Source of the DNA: CAYPZU01 sp964415395
Lineage (GTDB): Bacteria; Chlamydiota; Chlamydiia; Chlamydiales; SM23-39
Assembly (NCBI GenBank): GCA_964415395.1
Contig: CAYPZU010000031.1
Coordinates: 1-24,936, forward strand
Reading direction: 5' to 3'
Length of the DNA: 24,936 nt
In this document: positions 1 to 6,421 of the stretch, piece after piece
Position numbering within the stretch: the first letter of the stretch is position 1
Layout of the letters: every line of letters begins with the position of its first letter
Translations under genes and position numbers: made by a program
The notes under the pieces: model-generated
The model's database searches: none
Told to the model about the DNA's origin: nothing
Seen by the model: only the letters and a program-made list of their open reading frames with translations

Positions 1-1
1 T

Positions 2-1129
2 GAATCCGGGACCCGCCTCTATATCGCGAATGGAACGATCCCCAATACGGTCATCGTTATGGATACAGCTACGATGCTTCCGATCCCCGGGTCTCCTTTT
101 TCGAGCGGAGGGATGAATGCGGTCTCTATCGCTCTCAACCCCCTTTCTCCCGAGATCTATGTGGCCAATCAGACGAGCGACACAGTGTCCCGTTTAGATC
201 AGATCACTTTAGCGCTTCTCGGGATTCCCGCTGCGAGCGGAGGGATGAGCCCGTCTACAGTTCTGGTCCACCCGAATGGGGGGCTCGTCTATGTGAACAA
301 TTTCAGCACCCCTAATTTGACTGTGTTTGATTCCACTCTTTCGATGGTTGTGAACTCTCTTGCATTAGTGAATTTTTTTCCAGCCGGGATGGTCTTCAAT
401 CCCTCGGGAACAATCCTCTATGTCTATGGCTTCGATTCGATGACAATGACTAGCCAGGTTCGGGCTTACGATCCGATGACGCTGGCTCTCTTGAGCAACC
501 CTCTAGGCGGATATGATGGTCTCGATGTGCCAAGGGCAATTACGATCAGTTCCGATGGAACCCGGCTCTATGTATTGGGGAGGATTCTAGCCCCTCCGTC
601 GAATGATATCGCAATTCTTGACCCCGATCCTTTGAGTCTGGCAGTTTTGACGGGCCCTGTGGCGACAGGTGGGGCCGACGCCTTCCAATTCGCGCTCAAC
701 CGTACCGAAACGCGTTTGTATGTAGGGGAAAACAATACGGCGATGCCGCCGGTTTCCCGGGTAACTTTCTTCGACCCCGTAACGCTGGCCGCCCTTCCGG
801 GATCTCCCCTTTTGTCGGGAATCTTTGGTCCGATTTCCTTTGCGTTCAGCCCGCTCCTCCCGCCTCCCGCGAATCTCCGGGGTTCGCAGAAGAGAAATGA
901 TTACGCTATTGTGTACGAATTTTTCAATCTGCTGGTCTGGGATGCAACTAGCGAGAATGCAGCTGGATATTACGTATATCGCGACGGGGCCAGGATTGCA
1001 ACATTAGGAGCCTCTTCTCTGCAATATGAAGACCATGACAGGCAGAAGGGCGCGGCGACCCTCTATTCAGTTACAGCCTTTGATAGCGGCGGATACGAAA
1101 CCGATCCCGTTTCAACAATTGTCCAGTAG
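2..1129 (+). CDS. Beta-propeller (YVTN-like) plus Fn3-like protein, 5' partial
   Basis: The reading frame is open from base 2, so the true start lies upstream of the window; the first in-window ATG is at 59. The visible 376 codons contain repeated motifs of the type GTRLYIANG, PEIYVANQTSDTVS, GLVYVNNF, TILYVYGF and TRLYVLG, spaced roughly 40-55 residues apart. This is the pattern of YVTN/YncE-like seven-bladed beta-propeller repeats. The last ~90 residues (from PPPANLRG) contain GYYVYRDGARIATL and TLYSVTAFDSGGYE, typical of a fibronectin type III-like domain. Such a combination usually belongs to secreted or surface proteins involved in binding; no enzyme motif is visible. The signal peptide, if any, is off the window. 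It is convergent with map (108 bp between stops). The substrate or partner cannot be inferred. The family-level call is fairly secure; the function is not. Confidence 0.75.
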   Translation, partial: ESGTRLYIANGTIPNTVIVMDTATMLPIPGSPFSSGGMNAVSIALNPLSPEIYVANQTSDTVSRLDQITLALLGIPAASGGMSPSTVLVHPNGGLVYVNNFSTPNLTVFDSTLSMVVNSLALVNFFPAGMVFNPSGTILYVYGFDSMTMTSQVRAYDPMTLALLSNPLGGYDGLDVPRAITISSDGTRLYVLGRILAPPSNDIAILDPDPLSLAVLTGPVATGGADAFQFALNRTETRLYVGENNTAMPPVSRVTFFDPVTLAALPGSPLLSGIFGPISFAFSPLLPPPANLRGSQKRNDYAIVYEFFNLLVWDATSENAAGYYVYRDGARIATLGASSLQYEDHDRQKGAATLYSVTAFDSGGYETDPVSTIVQ

Positions 1130-1237
1130 AGAGGGATTTCTCGGCGCGTCCTCTTCTATCGTTGAATCGGTCTTATCGTTTTTCTGGCCGCAACGATCGG
1201 GGAAGTCCTGAACTCTGCAAAAACTCAGCGCTCTCTG

Positions 1238-2107
1238 TTAATCGAGGGAGGTGAGGATCTCGTGGCCTGTGTCGGTGATGAGAATGGTATGCTCCCACTG
1301 GGCGGATGGCTTTCCGTCTTTGGTTCGGACGGTCCAGTGGTCGTGCGGGTCGACGATTCCTTCGCGCTTGCCTGCGTTGATCATCGGCTCGATGGTGAAG
1401 GTCATGCCTGGGGCGAACGGGATCCTCATGTCATTGTAATGATGGGGGATCTCGGGAGCCTCGTGGAAGGCGACGCCGACTCCGTGGCCGACGAACTGGT
1501 TCACAACGGAGCAGTGGCGCGTTTTGGCGTACTCTTCAATCGCATCGCCGATCTGCCACACCTCTCCGCCTGGTTTGCAGACGCGGATCGAGCGCATGAG
1601 GCATTCGTAAGAGACTTCAACGACCCTCTTTCTCTCCTCGGATACTTCGCCGATGCAAACCATCCGGCTTGAGTCGCCGAAAAAACCGTCGACGATGCAC
1701 GAGACGTCGATGTTGACGATATCGCCGTTTTGGAGGGGGCGTTTATCGGGGATGCCGTGGCAAATCACTTCGTTGAGCGAGGTGCAGATCGTCTTGGGGT
1801 AGGGAGGCTGGCCGTAGCCGAGCGGAGCGGGGATCGCTCCTGCCTGCTTGTGGAGTTTGCGGGAGAGTTCGTCGAGTTCGAGAGTCGTCACCCCTTCTTT
1901 GGCAGCCTTGCACAGTTCGTCGAGAATCTGAGCGGTGATTTTGCAGGCCCGCCTGATTTTCTCGATCTGTTCGGGCGTCTTGAGGAGGATGCCAAATTCT
2001 TCTAGGTAGGTTTTGGCAAGAGATTCTTTCGTCGGGGGGCGCGGGTAGTGGCATTTCTTCCACTTTTGTCCGCTTCCGCACCAGCAGGGGTCGTTACGAT
2101 TGCTCAT
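1238..2107 (-). CDS. map: Methionine aminopeptidase type I with SEC-C zinc motif
   Basis: Removes the initiator methionine from nascent proteins in the cytoplasm. The 289-aa protein has an N-terminal SEC-C motif (C8-x-C10-x8-C19-H20), as in chlamydial MAPs, then the pita-bread catalytic domain. The five metal ligands expected for the family are present: D134 (VNIDV), D145 (GFFGDSS), H208 (VGHGVG), E240 (TIEPM) and E272 (WEHT). The ATG at 2107 is chosen because it gives MSNRNDPCWCGSG, the usual SEC-C start. An in-frame TTG at 2167 would add 20 residues with no family counterpart. The ribosome-binding site is weak: GGGAG lies about 14 nt upstream. The next gene upstream on the same strand ends at 2184, so the two may be cotranscribed. 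The SEC-C extension is thought to aid ribosome or protein binding, by family knowledge only. Confidence 0.96.
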   Translation of the reverse strand: MSNRNDPCWCGSGQKWKKCHYPRPPTKESLAKTYLEEFGILLKTPEQIEKIRRACKITAQILDELCKAAKEGVTTLELDELSRKLHKQAGAIPAPLGYGQPPYPKTICTSLNEVICHGIPDKRPLQNGDIVNIDVSCIVDGFFGDSSRMVCIGEVSEERKRVVEVSYECLMRSIRVCKPGGEVWQIGDAIEEYAKTRHCSVVNQFVGHGVGVAFHEAPEIPHHYNDMRIPFAPGMTFTIEPMINAGKREGIVDPHDHWTVRTKDGKPSAQWEHTILITDTGHEILTSLD

Positions 2108-2183
2108 AGGGTTGATTTTAACTCCCGGCTCCCAATCTTGCAAAGGGATATTCACCCCTCTGGCCAAGAATCGATGGCGCGCT

Positions 2184-3182
2184 TTAGATCTGGTCTAGCC
2201 TGGGAACCGAGATGAGGCCGTTTAGTTCATAATACCGAACCAGCTCGGAAGCCAAAGGAGAATCGGCGGCATAGAGGCGGATCGTCCTTCCGAACAGTTC
2301 CAGGCGTGCAGATGACCGGACGTCTTTTTCCACAACTTGATGCTGCTGCAGCACCGCTGTCATTTCCCGGACATAATGATCGTCTTGAACCGTTCCAGCT
2401 AGAGCTTGATAGGCGGGATCTTGTTCGAGTTCTCTTTGGGCGTTTTGTTGATGGTTTCTTCTCTTTTCCGCCAGGATGTCTCGAGGGATTTCTCCTTTAA
2501 AAATCTCGGTAAACGCGTCCTCTTGAATGCCCAGTTTGCCGCAGAGCAGGATGAGGTCGCCATTTTCCAAGCTGACTTTCGTAAAGGGGTTAAGAGGATT
2601 TTTGTCATTGAGAAGAGACTTAACCAGAAAGCGGACGTCGCAATATTGCGGATCCCCGCGTCCGTCATTCAAATCTATTAAAAATAGTTCGGGGATTTTT
2701 TCTCCTGAAAGAGGGCATTCGTATTCGGACTCTGTCCTGTCGATTGCCTCATGAGCCTGGTGCGGCTCCATCAGTCTTGCTGCGGGAGCAAAGTACTTTT
2801 CTTCAAAGTGTTTCTCTTCGCCGTCTTCCCTATCTGCCGCAATCATAGCCAATTCCGCTTCGGTTAGGTCAGGGTCGTTTCTATCGTCTCTTTGAGCTGC
2901 ATATACGGCTTCGATGGCTGCGATAGCATCAGCGTCTGACATTTCGAGGGCAAACCGATTTGCGCCTTGGGCGGCGGCGCCTCTGTTGTCTGCGGGCGGA
3001 CGGGCTGCGGGAATTGCGGCCGGATGGGGCTGTCCTTGAAGTCGCTGCCAGATTGATTTCGTTGCGGCAACCGTTCCTATCCCCGCTGCGACGGTGAATC
3101 CGAATGCCGGGTAAAAATAGCAGAGGGCTGCGCTGGCGCCGACTAACAAAATCTTAGAACCTACAGAACAAATCGAGCTCAT
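2184..3182 (-). CDS. Hypothetical Inc-like membrane protein with U-box/RING-like region
   Basis: A 332-aa protein that I do not recognise as a named family. Residues ~8-42 are strongly hydrophobic and glycine/alanine-rich, consistent with one long or two short membrane segments. They are followed by a Pro/Ala-rich linker (~51-75), an acidic helical stretch (~80-150), then ECPLSGEKIPELFLIDL near 155-171 and NPLNPFTKVSLENGDLI near 195-211. The spacing CPLSG...NPFTKVSL resembles U-box or RING-like E3 folds (CPIT...SP.TR..L), which hold their shape without a full zinc set. A charged helical tail follows. An N-terminal hydrophobic segment plus a soluble C-terminal domain is the build of chlamydial inclusion-membrane or type III-secreted proteins. 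The gene has its own AT-rich promoter (3217-3245) and weak SD (GAG, 6 nt before ATG). The effector role is inference; the U-box resemblance is by eye and weak. Confidence 0.6.
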   Translation of the reverse strand: MSSICSVGSKILLVGASAALCYFYPAFGFTVAAGIGTVAATKSIWQRLQGQPHPAAIPAARPPADNRGAAAQGANRFALEMSDADAIAAIEAVYAAQRDDRNDPDLTEAELAMIAADREDGEEKHFEEKYFAPAARLMEPHQAHEAIDRTESEYECPLSGEKIPELFLIDLNDGRGDPQYCDVRFLVKSLLNDKNPLNPFTKVSLENGDLILLCGKLGIQEDAFTEIFKGEIPRDILAEKRRNHQQNAQRELEQDPAYQALAGTVQDDHYVREMTAVLQQHQVVEKDVRSSARLELFGRTIRLYAADSPLASELVRYYELNGLISVPRLDQI

Positions 3183-3216
3183 TGAATCTCATATTTTTTA
3201 TAATAAATGCTAAAAA

Positions 3217-3245
3217 ATTATAACATATTATTTATGAAAAATCAA
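3217..3245 (-). promoter_or_regulatory. Near-consensus sigma-70-type promoter of the 2184-3182 gene
   Basis: On the minus strand TTGATT (3245-3240), a 17-nt spacer and a perfect TATAAT (3222-3217) lie upstream of the ATG at 3182. The predicted start of transcription is near 3210, giving a ~27-nt leader. The surrounding 3183-3290 is extremely AT-rich compared with the GC-rich coding DNA on both sides. Confidence 0.7.
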
Positions 3246-3279
3246 TGTAAATTTAATAAATTAATTAAAAATAATTATA

Positions 3280-4033
3280 TTATTTGGGTATCTGGAGAAC
3301 GGGATAAAAGACTTCGGAAAGGAAGAGCCCGCGGGCTGGGGCGGTCGCGCCTCCATTTTTCCGCTGGCGGGAAGAAAGAATGCCGGGAATCGCGTCGAAA
3401 GGGAGTTTTTTGGCGCCGATGTAAATAAGGGTGCCGGCGAGNNNNNNNNNNCACCATTTTGTAGAGGAACCGGTCGCCCTGGACTGACATCTGAAGCCTG
3501 TTTTGGGGCAGGCGTTCGAAGGAGATTTTTTCAAGAGTACAGAGAGGGTTTTCTTCCGGCTCGTTGGAAAAGGCGGAAAAATCGTGCGCGCCCAAGAGGG
3601 ATTGAGCCGCTCTTTCCATAAGGGAGAGATCGAGCGGGTAGCGGTAGTGCCAGGAGTAGAGGCGGTAGAGGGGATCTTGGACGGGGCCCAGGCAGAGGCG
3701 GTAATGGTAGAGTTTGCCCGAGGCGTCGAGGGTCGCGTGGAAGTCTGCGGGAGCGGCTTGCGCGTCGAGGACGCGGATGGCAGGGGGGAGGACGGCGTTC
3801 AGGCCGCGGAGAAGGAGGGCGGGAGCGCGCTCTTTTTGCAAGGACACTTGAACCGATTGCCCTTCGGCGTGGACGCCGCGGTCGGTCCGGCTGGCAGCTT
3901 CAGGGAGGGCTGTTTCGCCGGTGATCCGGAAGAGAGCTTTTTCGAGTTCTTCCTGAATGGAAGGGCCGGAGCGGGTTTTCTGCCAGCCGAAGTACCCGGT
4001 GCCGTCGTAGGAAAGGATGAGCCGGTAGTTCAT
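3280..4033 (-). CDS. truA: tRNA pseudouridine(38-40) synthase TruA, interrupted by assembly gap
   Basis: Isomerises uridines 38-40 of the tRNA anticodon stem to pseudouridine. The catalytic aspartate is D51 in SRTDRGVHA, and the N-terminus MNYRLILSYDGTGYFGWQ is typical. The 10-N run at 3442-3451 falls inside the conserved block LYKMV..LAGTL, which in the family reads MVRNLxGTL. Read literally, the N run shifts the frame. If the true gap is 6 nt (two residues, expected RN), the frame resumes as LAGTLIYIGAKKL...GGATAPARGLFLSEVFYP and stops at 3280, giving about 249 aa, normal for TruA. I therefore treat the gene as intact. Its ATG overlaps the marC stop by 4 nt (ATGA), so translation is probably coupled. 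Confidence 0.93.
3442..3451. other. Assembly gap (10 N) inside truA
   Basis: Ten N placed by the assembler. The flanking truA codons are in frame only if the real gap length is a multiple of three; homology of the MVRN block suggests 6 nt are missing. The flanking ends share no overlap. Confidence 0.95.
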
Positions 4034-4620
4034 TGGCGTTGGATGAATGAGCTGATGCCGCTTAAGAGCATCTGGACGGCGATGAGGGTTAGGATGAGTC
4101 CCATGAGCCTCTCGAGGGCGAGGATTCCTCTCCAGCCGAGGACGGTTTTCAAAAAGGAGGAGGCCAGGAGAATGATGAGAGAGGCGGCCCAGGCGAGGAG
4201 GATGGCTCCCATCATGATGACGTTGGTTTCCTGCTTGGTGTAGATCATGACGGCGGCGAGGACGGAGGGGCCGGCGACAAGGGGCACGGCGAGCGGGACG
4301 ATGAACGGCTCTGCCTCATGGGGCAGGCTTTCGTTGGGGTCATGGGGAGGGGGGAAGATCATCTTCAGGCAGAGGAGGAAGAGGATGATCCCTCCTGCGA
4401 TCTGGATCGTGTCGTTTTCCACATGGAGAAAACGCATCAGCCCGTCGCCCAAGTAGTTGAAGAGGACGATGATGAAGAGGGCGATGATCATCTCGCGGAA
4501 GATCACGTATCGCTGCCGTCTCGGGTCGAGTCCCTTCAAAAAACTGATATAGAAGGGGATGTTCCCGATCGGATCCATCAGGAGGAAGAGGGAGAAGGCG
4601 ACAGACAATAGTTTGATCAT
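4030..4620 (-). CDS. marC: MarC-family integral membrane protein
   Basis: A 196-aa polytopic inner-membrane protein with about six hydrophobic segments. The N-terminal FLLMDPIGNIPFYISFL is the MarC/UPF0056 signature, and VPLAVPLVAGPSVLAAVMIY is the second conserved half. Family members were once linked to multiple antibiotic resistance, but the transported substrate is unclear; a neutral amino-acid transporter name (NAAT) is often used. The gene lies between pld upstream (62-bp gap) and truA downstream (4-nt stop/start overlap), so it probably shares their transcript. The start is the ATG at 4620, where only a weak SD (AGAGCTGG) is seen. Length and topology are normal. Confidence 0.88.
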   Translation of the reverse strand: MIKLLSVAFSLFLLMDPIGNIPFYISFLKGLDPRRQRYVIFREMIIALFIIVLFNYLGDGLMRFLHVENDTIQIAGGIILFLLCLKMIFPPPHDPNESLPHEAEPFIVPLAVPLVAGPSVLAAVMIYTKQETNVIMMGAILLAWAASLIILLASSFLKTVLGWRGILALERLMGLILTLIAVQMLLSGISSFIQRQ

Positions 4621-4682
4621 ATCCAGCTCTAGGCTGATTGTAACCCTACTGGCAAGCCCGGGTCAACAGGATCCGGAGGGCG

Positions 4683-5729
4683 TTATTTCCCATTGGTTTC
4701 GATCTGGCGCCAGAGGCGGGTCATGAAGTTTTTCTGCTCGTCGTTGAGGTTGTGGAGGACGACGATGCAGTCGCTATTTTTGTAAAAGGCCGATTTGGTC
4801 CAGTTGGCGGAGCCTGCGACGAGGAGGCGGTCGTCGATGTAAATAAACTTGTGGTGGAGGAGCTGAACGCCCCGGCTGACGAGGATTTTCACCCCCGCTT
4901 TTTTAAGCCGGTCGATCGTTTTGGCGCTGGCCCCGTAGCTCGAGTGCATGTCGACGACGACGGTGACTGCAACGCCCCTTTTTTGGGCCTGGATCACTTC
5001 GTCGAGGAGCTGGGGGTGGGTGAAGGTGAAGAGGGCGATCCGGATCGTTTTGTGGGCGGAGCGGATTTTTTTCCGGAGGTCTGTGAGGGCGTGGCCTCTC
5101 GGGTCGGGCAGAAGCCAGATTTCGACGTTTTGCCCGCCTACAAGGGAACGGAGATAGCCGGAAGAGCTGGGGGCGTGGGTCTTTAGGAATTGGGCGATTT
5201 TTTTGTTCCTGAGGCCGATAACGAGATTGTCGTGCATCCGGAGGGAGGCGGTGGTCATATTGGCCGAGCCGATGAAGACGGTCTCATCGTCGAGGATGAG
5301 GATCTTTTGGTGCATCAGGCCCGCTTTTTTTACGGGGTGGATGAAGCCGCCGGCGAGGATTTTTTCGATTTTGGGGGAGTTTTTCGCGTCGTAAAAAATC
5401 GTAGTGGGGATCTCCTCTCGGATTTTTTTTGATAGGGCGGAGAGGACGGAGGTGTCGCTGAGGCCGAACATCACGAGGTGGATGGAGGAGTGGGCGTTTT
5501 TGATCGCTTCGAGGAGAGTGAGGCGCAAATCCTGCTGGCACTGGTTGGAGTAGAGGCGGACGGGGTCTTCGGGACGGGGTAGGTTCGGGGCGAGGGATTG
5601 GATGACGAACCAGACGCAGAAGGCCAATATTCCGCAGAGAGAAAAAAAGAGGGTGAAATTTTTCTTGGGCAAAGGGGGTCTTTGCGGAGGGGGACTGCGT
5701 TTAGGAGGAGGCTTTTTGCGGAAAAACAT
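4683..5729 (-). CDS. Membrane-anchored phospholipase D-family protein (two HKD motifs)
   Basis: A 348-aa protein of the PLD superfamily, which hydrolyses or transfers phosphodiester bonds in lipids or nucleic acids. The N-terminus is basic and proline-rich (1-23), followed by one transmembrane helix (~25-47), so the catalytic part is probably outside the cytoplasm or in the host compartment. Two HxK(x)4D motifs are complete: H140-K142-D147 (LMHQKILILDD) and H292-K294-D299 (LHHKFIYIDD). Each is followed by GSANMT or GSANWT, as expected for a full bilobed active site. Chlamydiae carry several PLD-like proteins, and some are considered virulence-associated. The start ATG is preceded by a small hairpin (5730-5747) whose loop holds the likely SD (GAGAG). 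It sits just downstream of rpmB (32-bp gap). The substrate cannot be told from sequence. Confidence 0.9.
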   Translation of the reverse strand: MFFRKKPPPKRSPPPQRPPLPKKNFTLFFSLCGILAFCVWFVIQSLAPNLPRPEDPVRLYSNQCQQDLRLTLLEAIKNAHSSIHLVMFGLSDTSVLSALSKKIREEIPTTIFYDAKNSPKIEKILAGGFIHPVKKAGLMHQKILILDDETVFIGSANMTTASLRMHDNLVIGLRNKKIAQFLKTHAPSSSGYLRSLVGGQNVEIWLLPDPRGHALTDLRKKIRSAHKTIRIALFTFTHPQLLDEVIQAQKRGVAVTVVVDMHSSYGASAKTIDRLKKAGVKILVSRGVQLLHHKFIYIDDRLLVAGSANWTKSAFYKNSDCIVVLHNLNDEQKNFMTRLWRQIETNGK

Positions 5730-5747
5730 GGGGGACTCTCATCCCCC
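5730..5747 (-). promoter_or_regulatory. Hairpin abutting pld start codon, SD in loop
   Basis: On the minus strand GGGGGA-TGAGAG-TCCCCC directly precedes the ATG at 5729: a perfect 6-bp stem with a 6-nt loop containing GAGAG. Immediately upstream (5749-5762) is the 14-bp palindrome ATTCAAGCTTGAAT, which touches the rpmB stop codon. The effect on translation is inference. Confidence 0.4.
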
Positions 5748-5761
5748 TATTCAAGCTTGAA

Positions 5762-6037
5762 TTATACTTTTTTTCCAGCCTGGCGCATTTTACGGACTTC
5801 GGCGGTGATCCCGTTTTTGTCGATCGTGCGGAGCCCTGCAATGGAGAGGCGGACGGTGACATAGCGGTTTTCTTCCGGAATCCAGAGACGCTTTTTCTTC
5901 AGGTTGGGTTTGAAGCGGCGGTTGGTGCAGCCGGTGACTTTCAGGCCGATCCCTTTTTTCTTCTTCGCGATCCCGCGGAGAGAGTAGGTGCGTCCGAAGC
6001 TCGTTTTTTTTCCAGTGATTGCGCAGATTCTAGGCAT
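5762..6037 (-). CDS. rpmB: 50S ribosomal protein L28
   Basis: A 91-aa basic protein of the large ribosomal subunit. MPRICAITGKK, SLRGIAKKKKGIGLKVTG and RRFKPNLKKKRLWIPEENR match the L28 family. The form with the KKKKGIGLKVTG block is typical of chlamydial L28. The start ATG at 6037 has a clear SD (AGGAACTCTT before ATG) within a short direct repeat AGGAACAGGAAC. It is followed 32 bp downstream by the PLD-family gene on the same strand. No cysteine zinc ribbon is seen. The length is normal for this group. Confidence 0.95.
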   Translation of the reverse strand: MPRICAITGKKTSFGRTYSLRGIAKKKKGIGLKVTGCTNRRFKPNLKKKRLWIPEENRYVTVRLSIAGLRTIDKNGITAEVRKMRQAGKKV

Positions 6038-6154
6038 AAGAGTTCCTGTTCCTAAATTGAGGTGCCATCATAGCAACTCCAATCATATTTTCACAATAGG
6101 AGAGATGAGGGGCGTGAAAGCAAAAAATTGATTTTCGACCTCGCAGAGGGGGTT

Positions 6155-6419
6155 AAAAAGGACAGGATCCGCTTCGCTCTGCGAAGCTGGAAAGATAGCC
6201 CCTCGCACAGCGAGGGGGCAGGATACGCCCGCCTATCGGCGGGCTGCAGGATCAAAGAAAGAGGCCGCCGGATGCAAACGGAGTTTGCAGCTGCGCCGGC
6301 GGCGCAGCCAGCCTCAATTCTTGAGGCTGAACCCGGCGGCTATTTATTTTTTCTATCCTGTATATCCTGCCGGTTCGCAGAGCGAACCGACTATCCTTCC
6401 CATCCTGTAATTTTTCTGT
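6155..6419. repeat. Hairpin-studded repeat element, copy A
   Basis: This gene-free region between clpB and rpmB holds a chain of perfect stem-loops: GCTTCGC/GCGAAGC (6171-6187, loop TCT), CCCCTCGC/GCGAGGGG (6199-6217, loop ACA), GCCCGCC/GGCGGGC (6227-6244), the cloverleaf core (6264-6340), and CGGTTCGC/GCGAACCG (6371-6389, loop AGA). The linkers left of the core read ACAGGAT or GCAGGAT; those right of it read ATCCTGT or ATCCTGC, so the whole element is itself a loose inverted repeat. The right half is the reverse complement of the left half of copy B. It contains no ORF with protein character. It starts about 3 nt after the clpB stop. The rest of 6038-6154 shows nothing recognisable apart from the rpmB leader. 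Confidence 0.85.
6264..6340. repeat. Cloverleaf-like core of repeat copy A
   Basis: The closing stem GCCGCCGG (6264-6271) pairs with CCGGCGGC (6333-6340). It encloses three perfect hairpins: GCAAAC/GTTTGC (6274-6288, loop GGA), GCTGCGCC/GGCGCAGC (6290-6308, loop GGC) and AGCCTCAA/TTGAGGCT (6310-6328, loop TTC). This is a four-way junction of 77 nt. It is not a tRNA: loops are 3 nt, and there is no anticodon or T-loop. Confidence 0.8.
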
Positions 6420-6421
6420 TC

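Noticed and set aside
1130..1237. Bidirectional terminator between the propeller gene and map
   Set aside because: The best inverted repeat (ATCGTT/AACGAT) has a long loop and no T-run on either strand; too weak to annotate.
4621..4682. A further copy of the hairpin element, suggested by ACAGGATCC near 4661
   Set aside because: Only one linker-like word is present, without the associated mini-hairpins.
6264..6340. tRNA or tRNA-like gene suggested by the cloverleaf
   Set aside because: Hairpin loops are 3 nt, there is no 7-nt anticodon loop, T-loop or acceptor end, and the arms do not have tRNA lengths.
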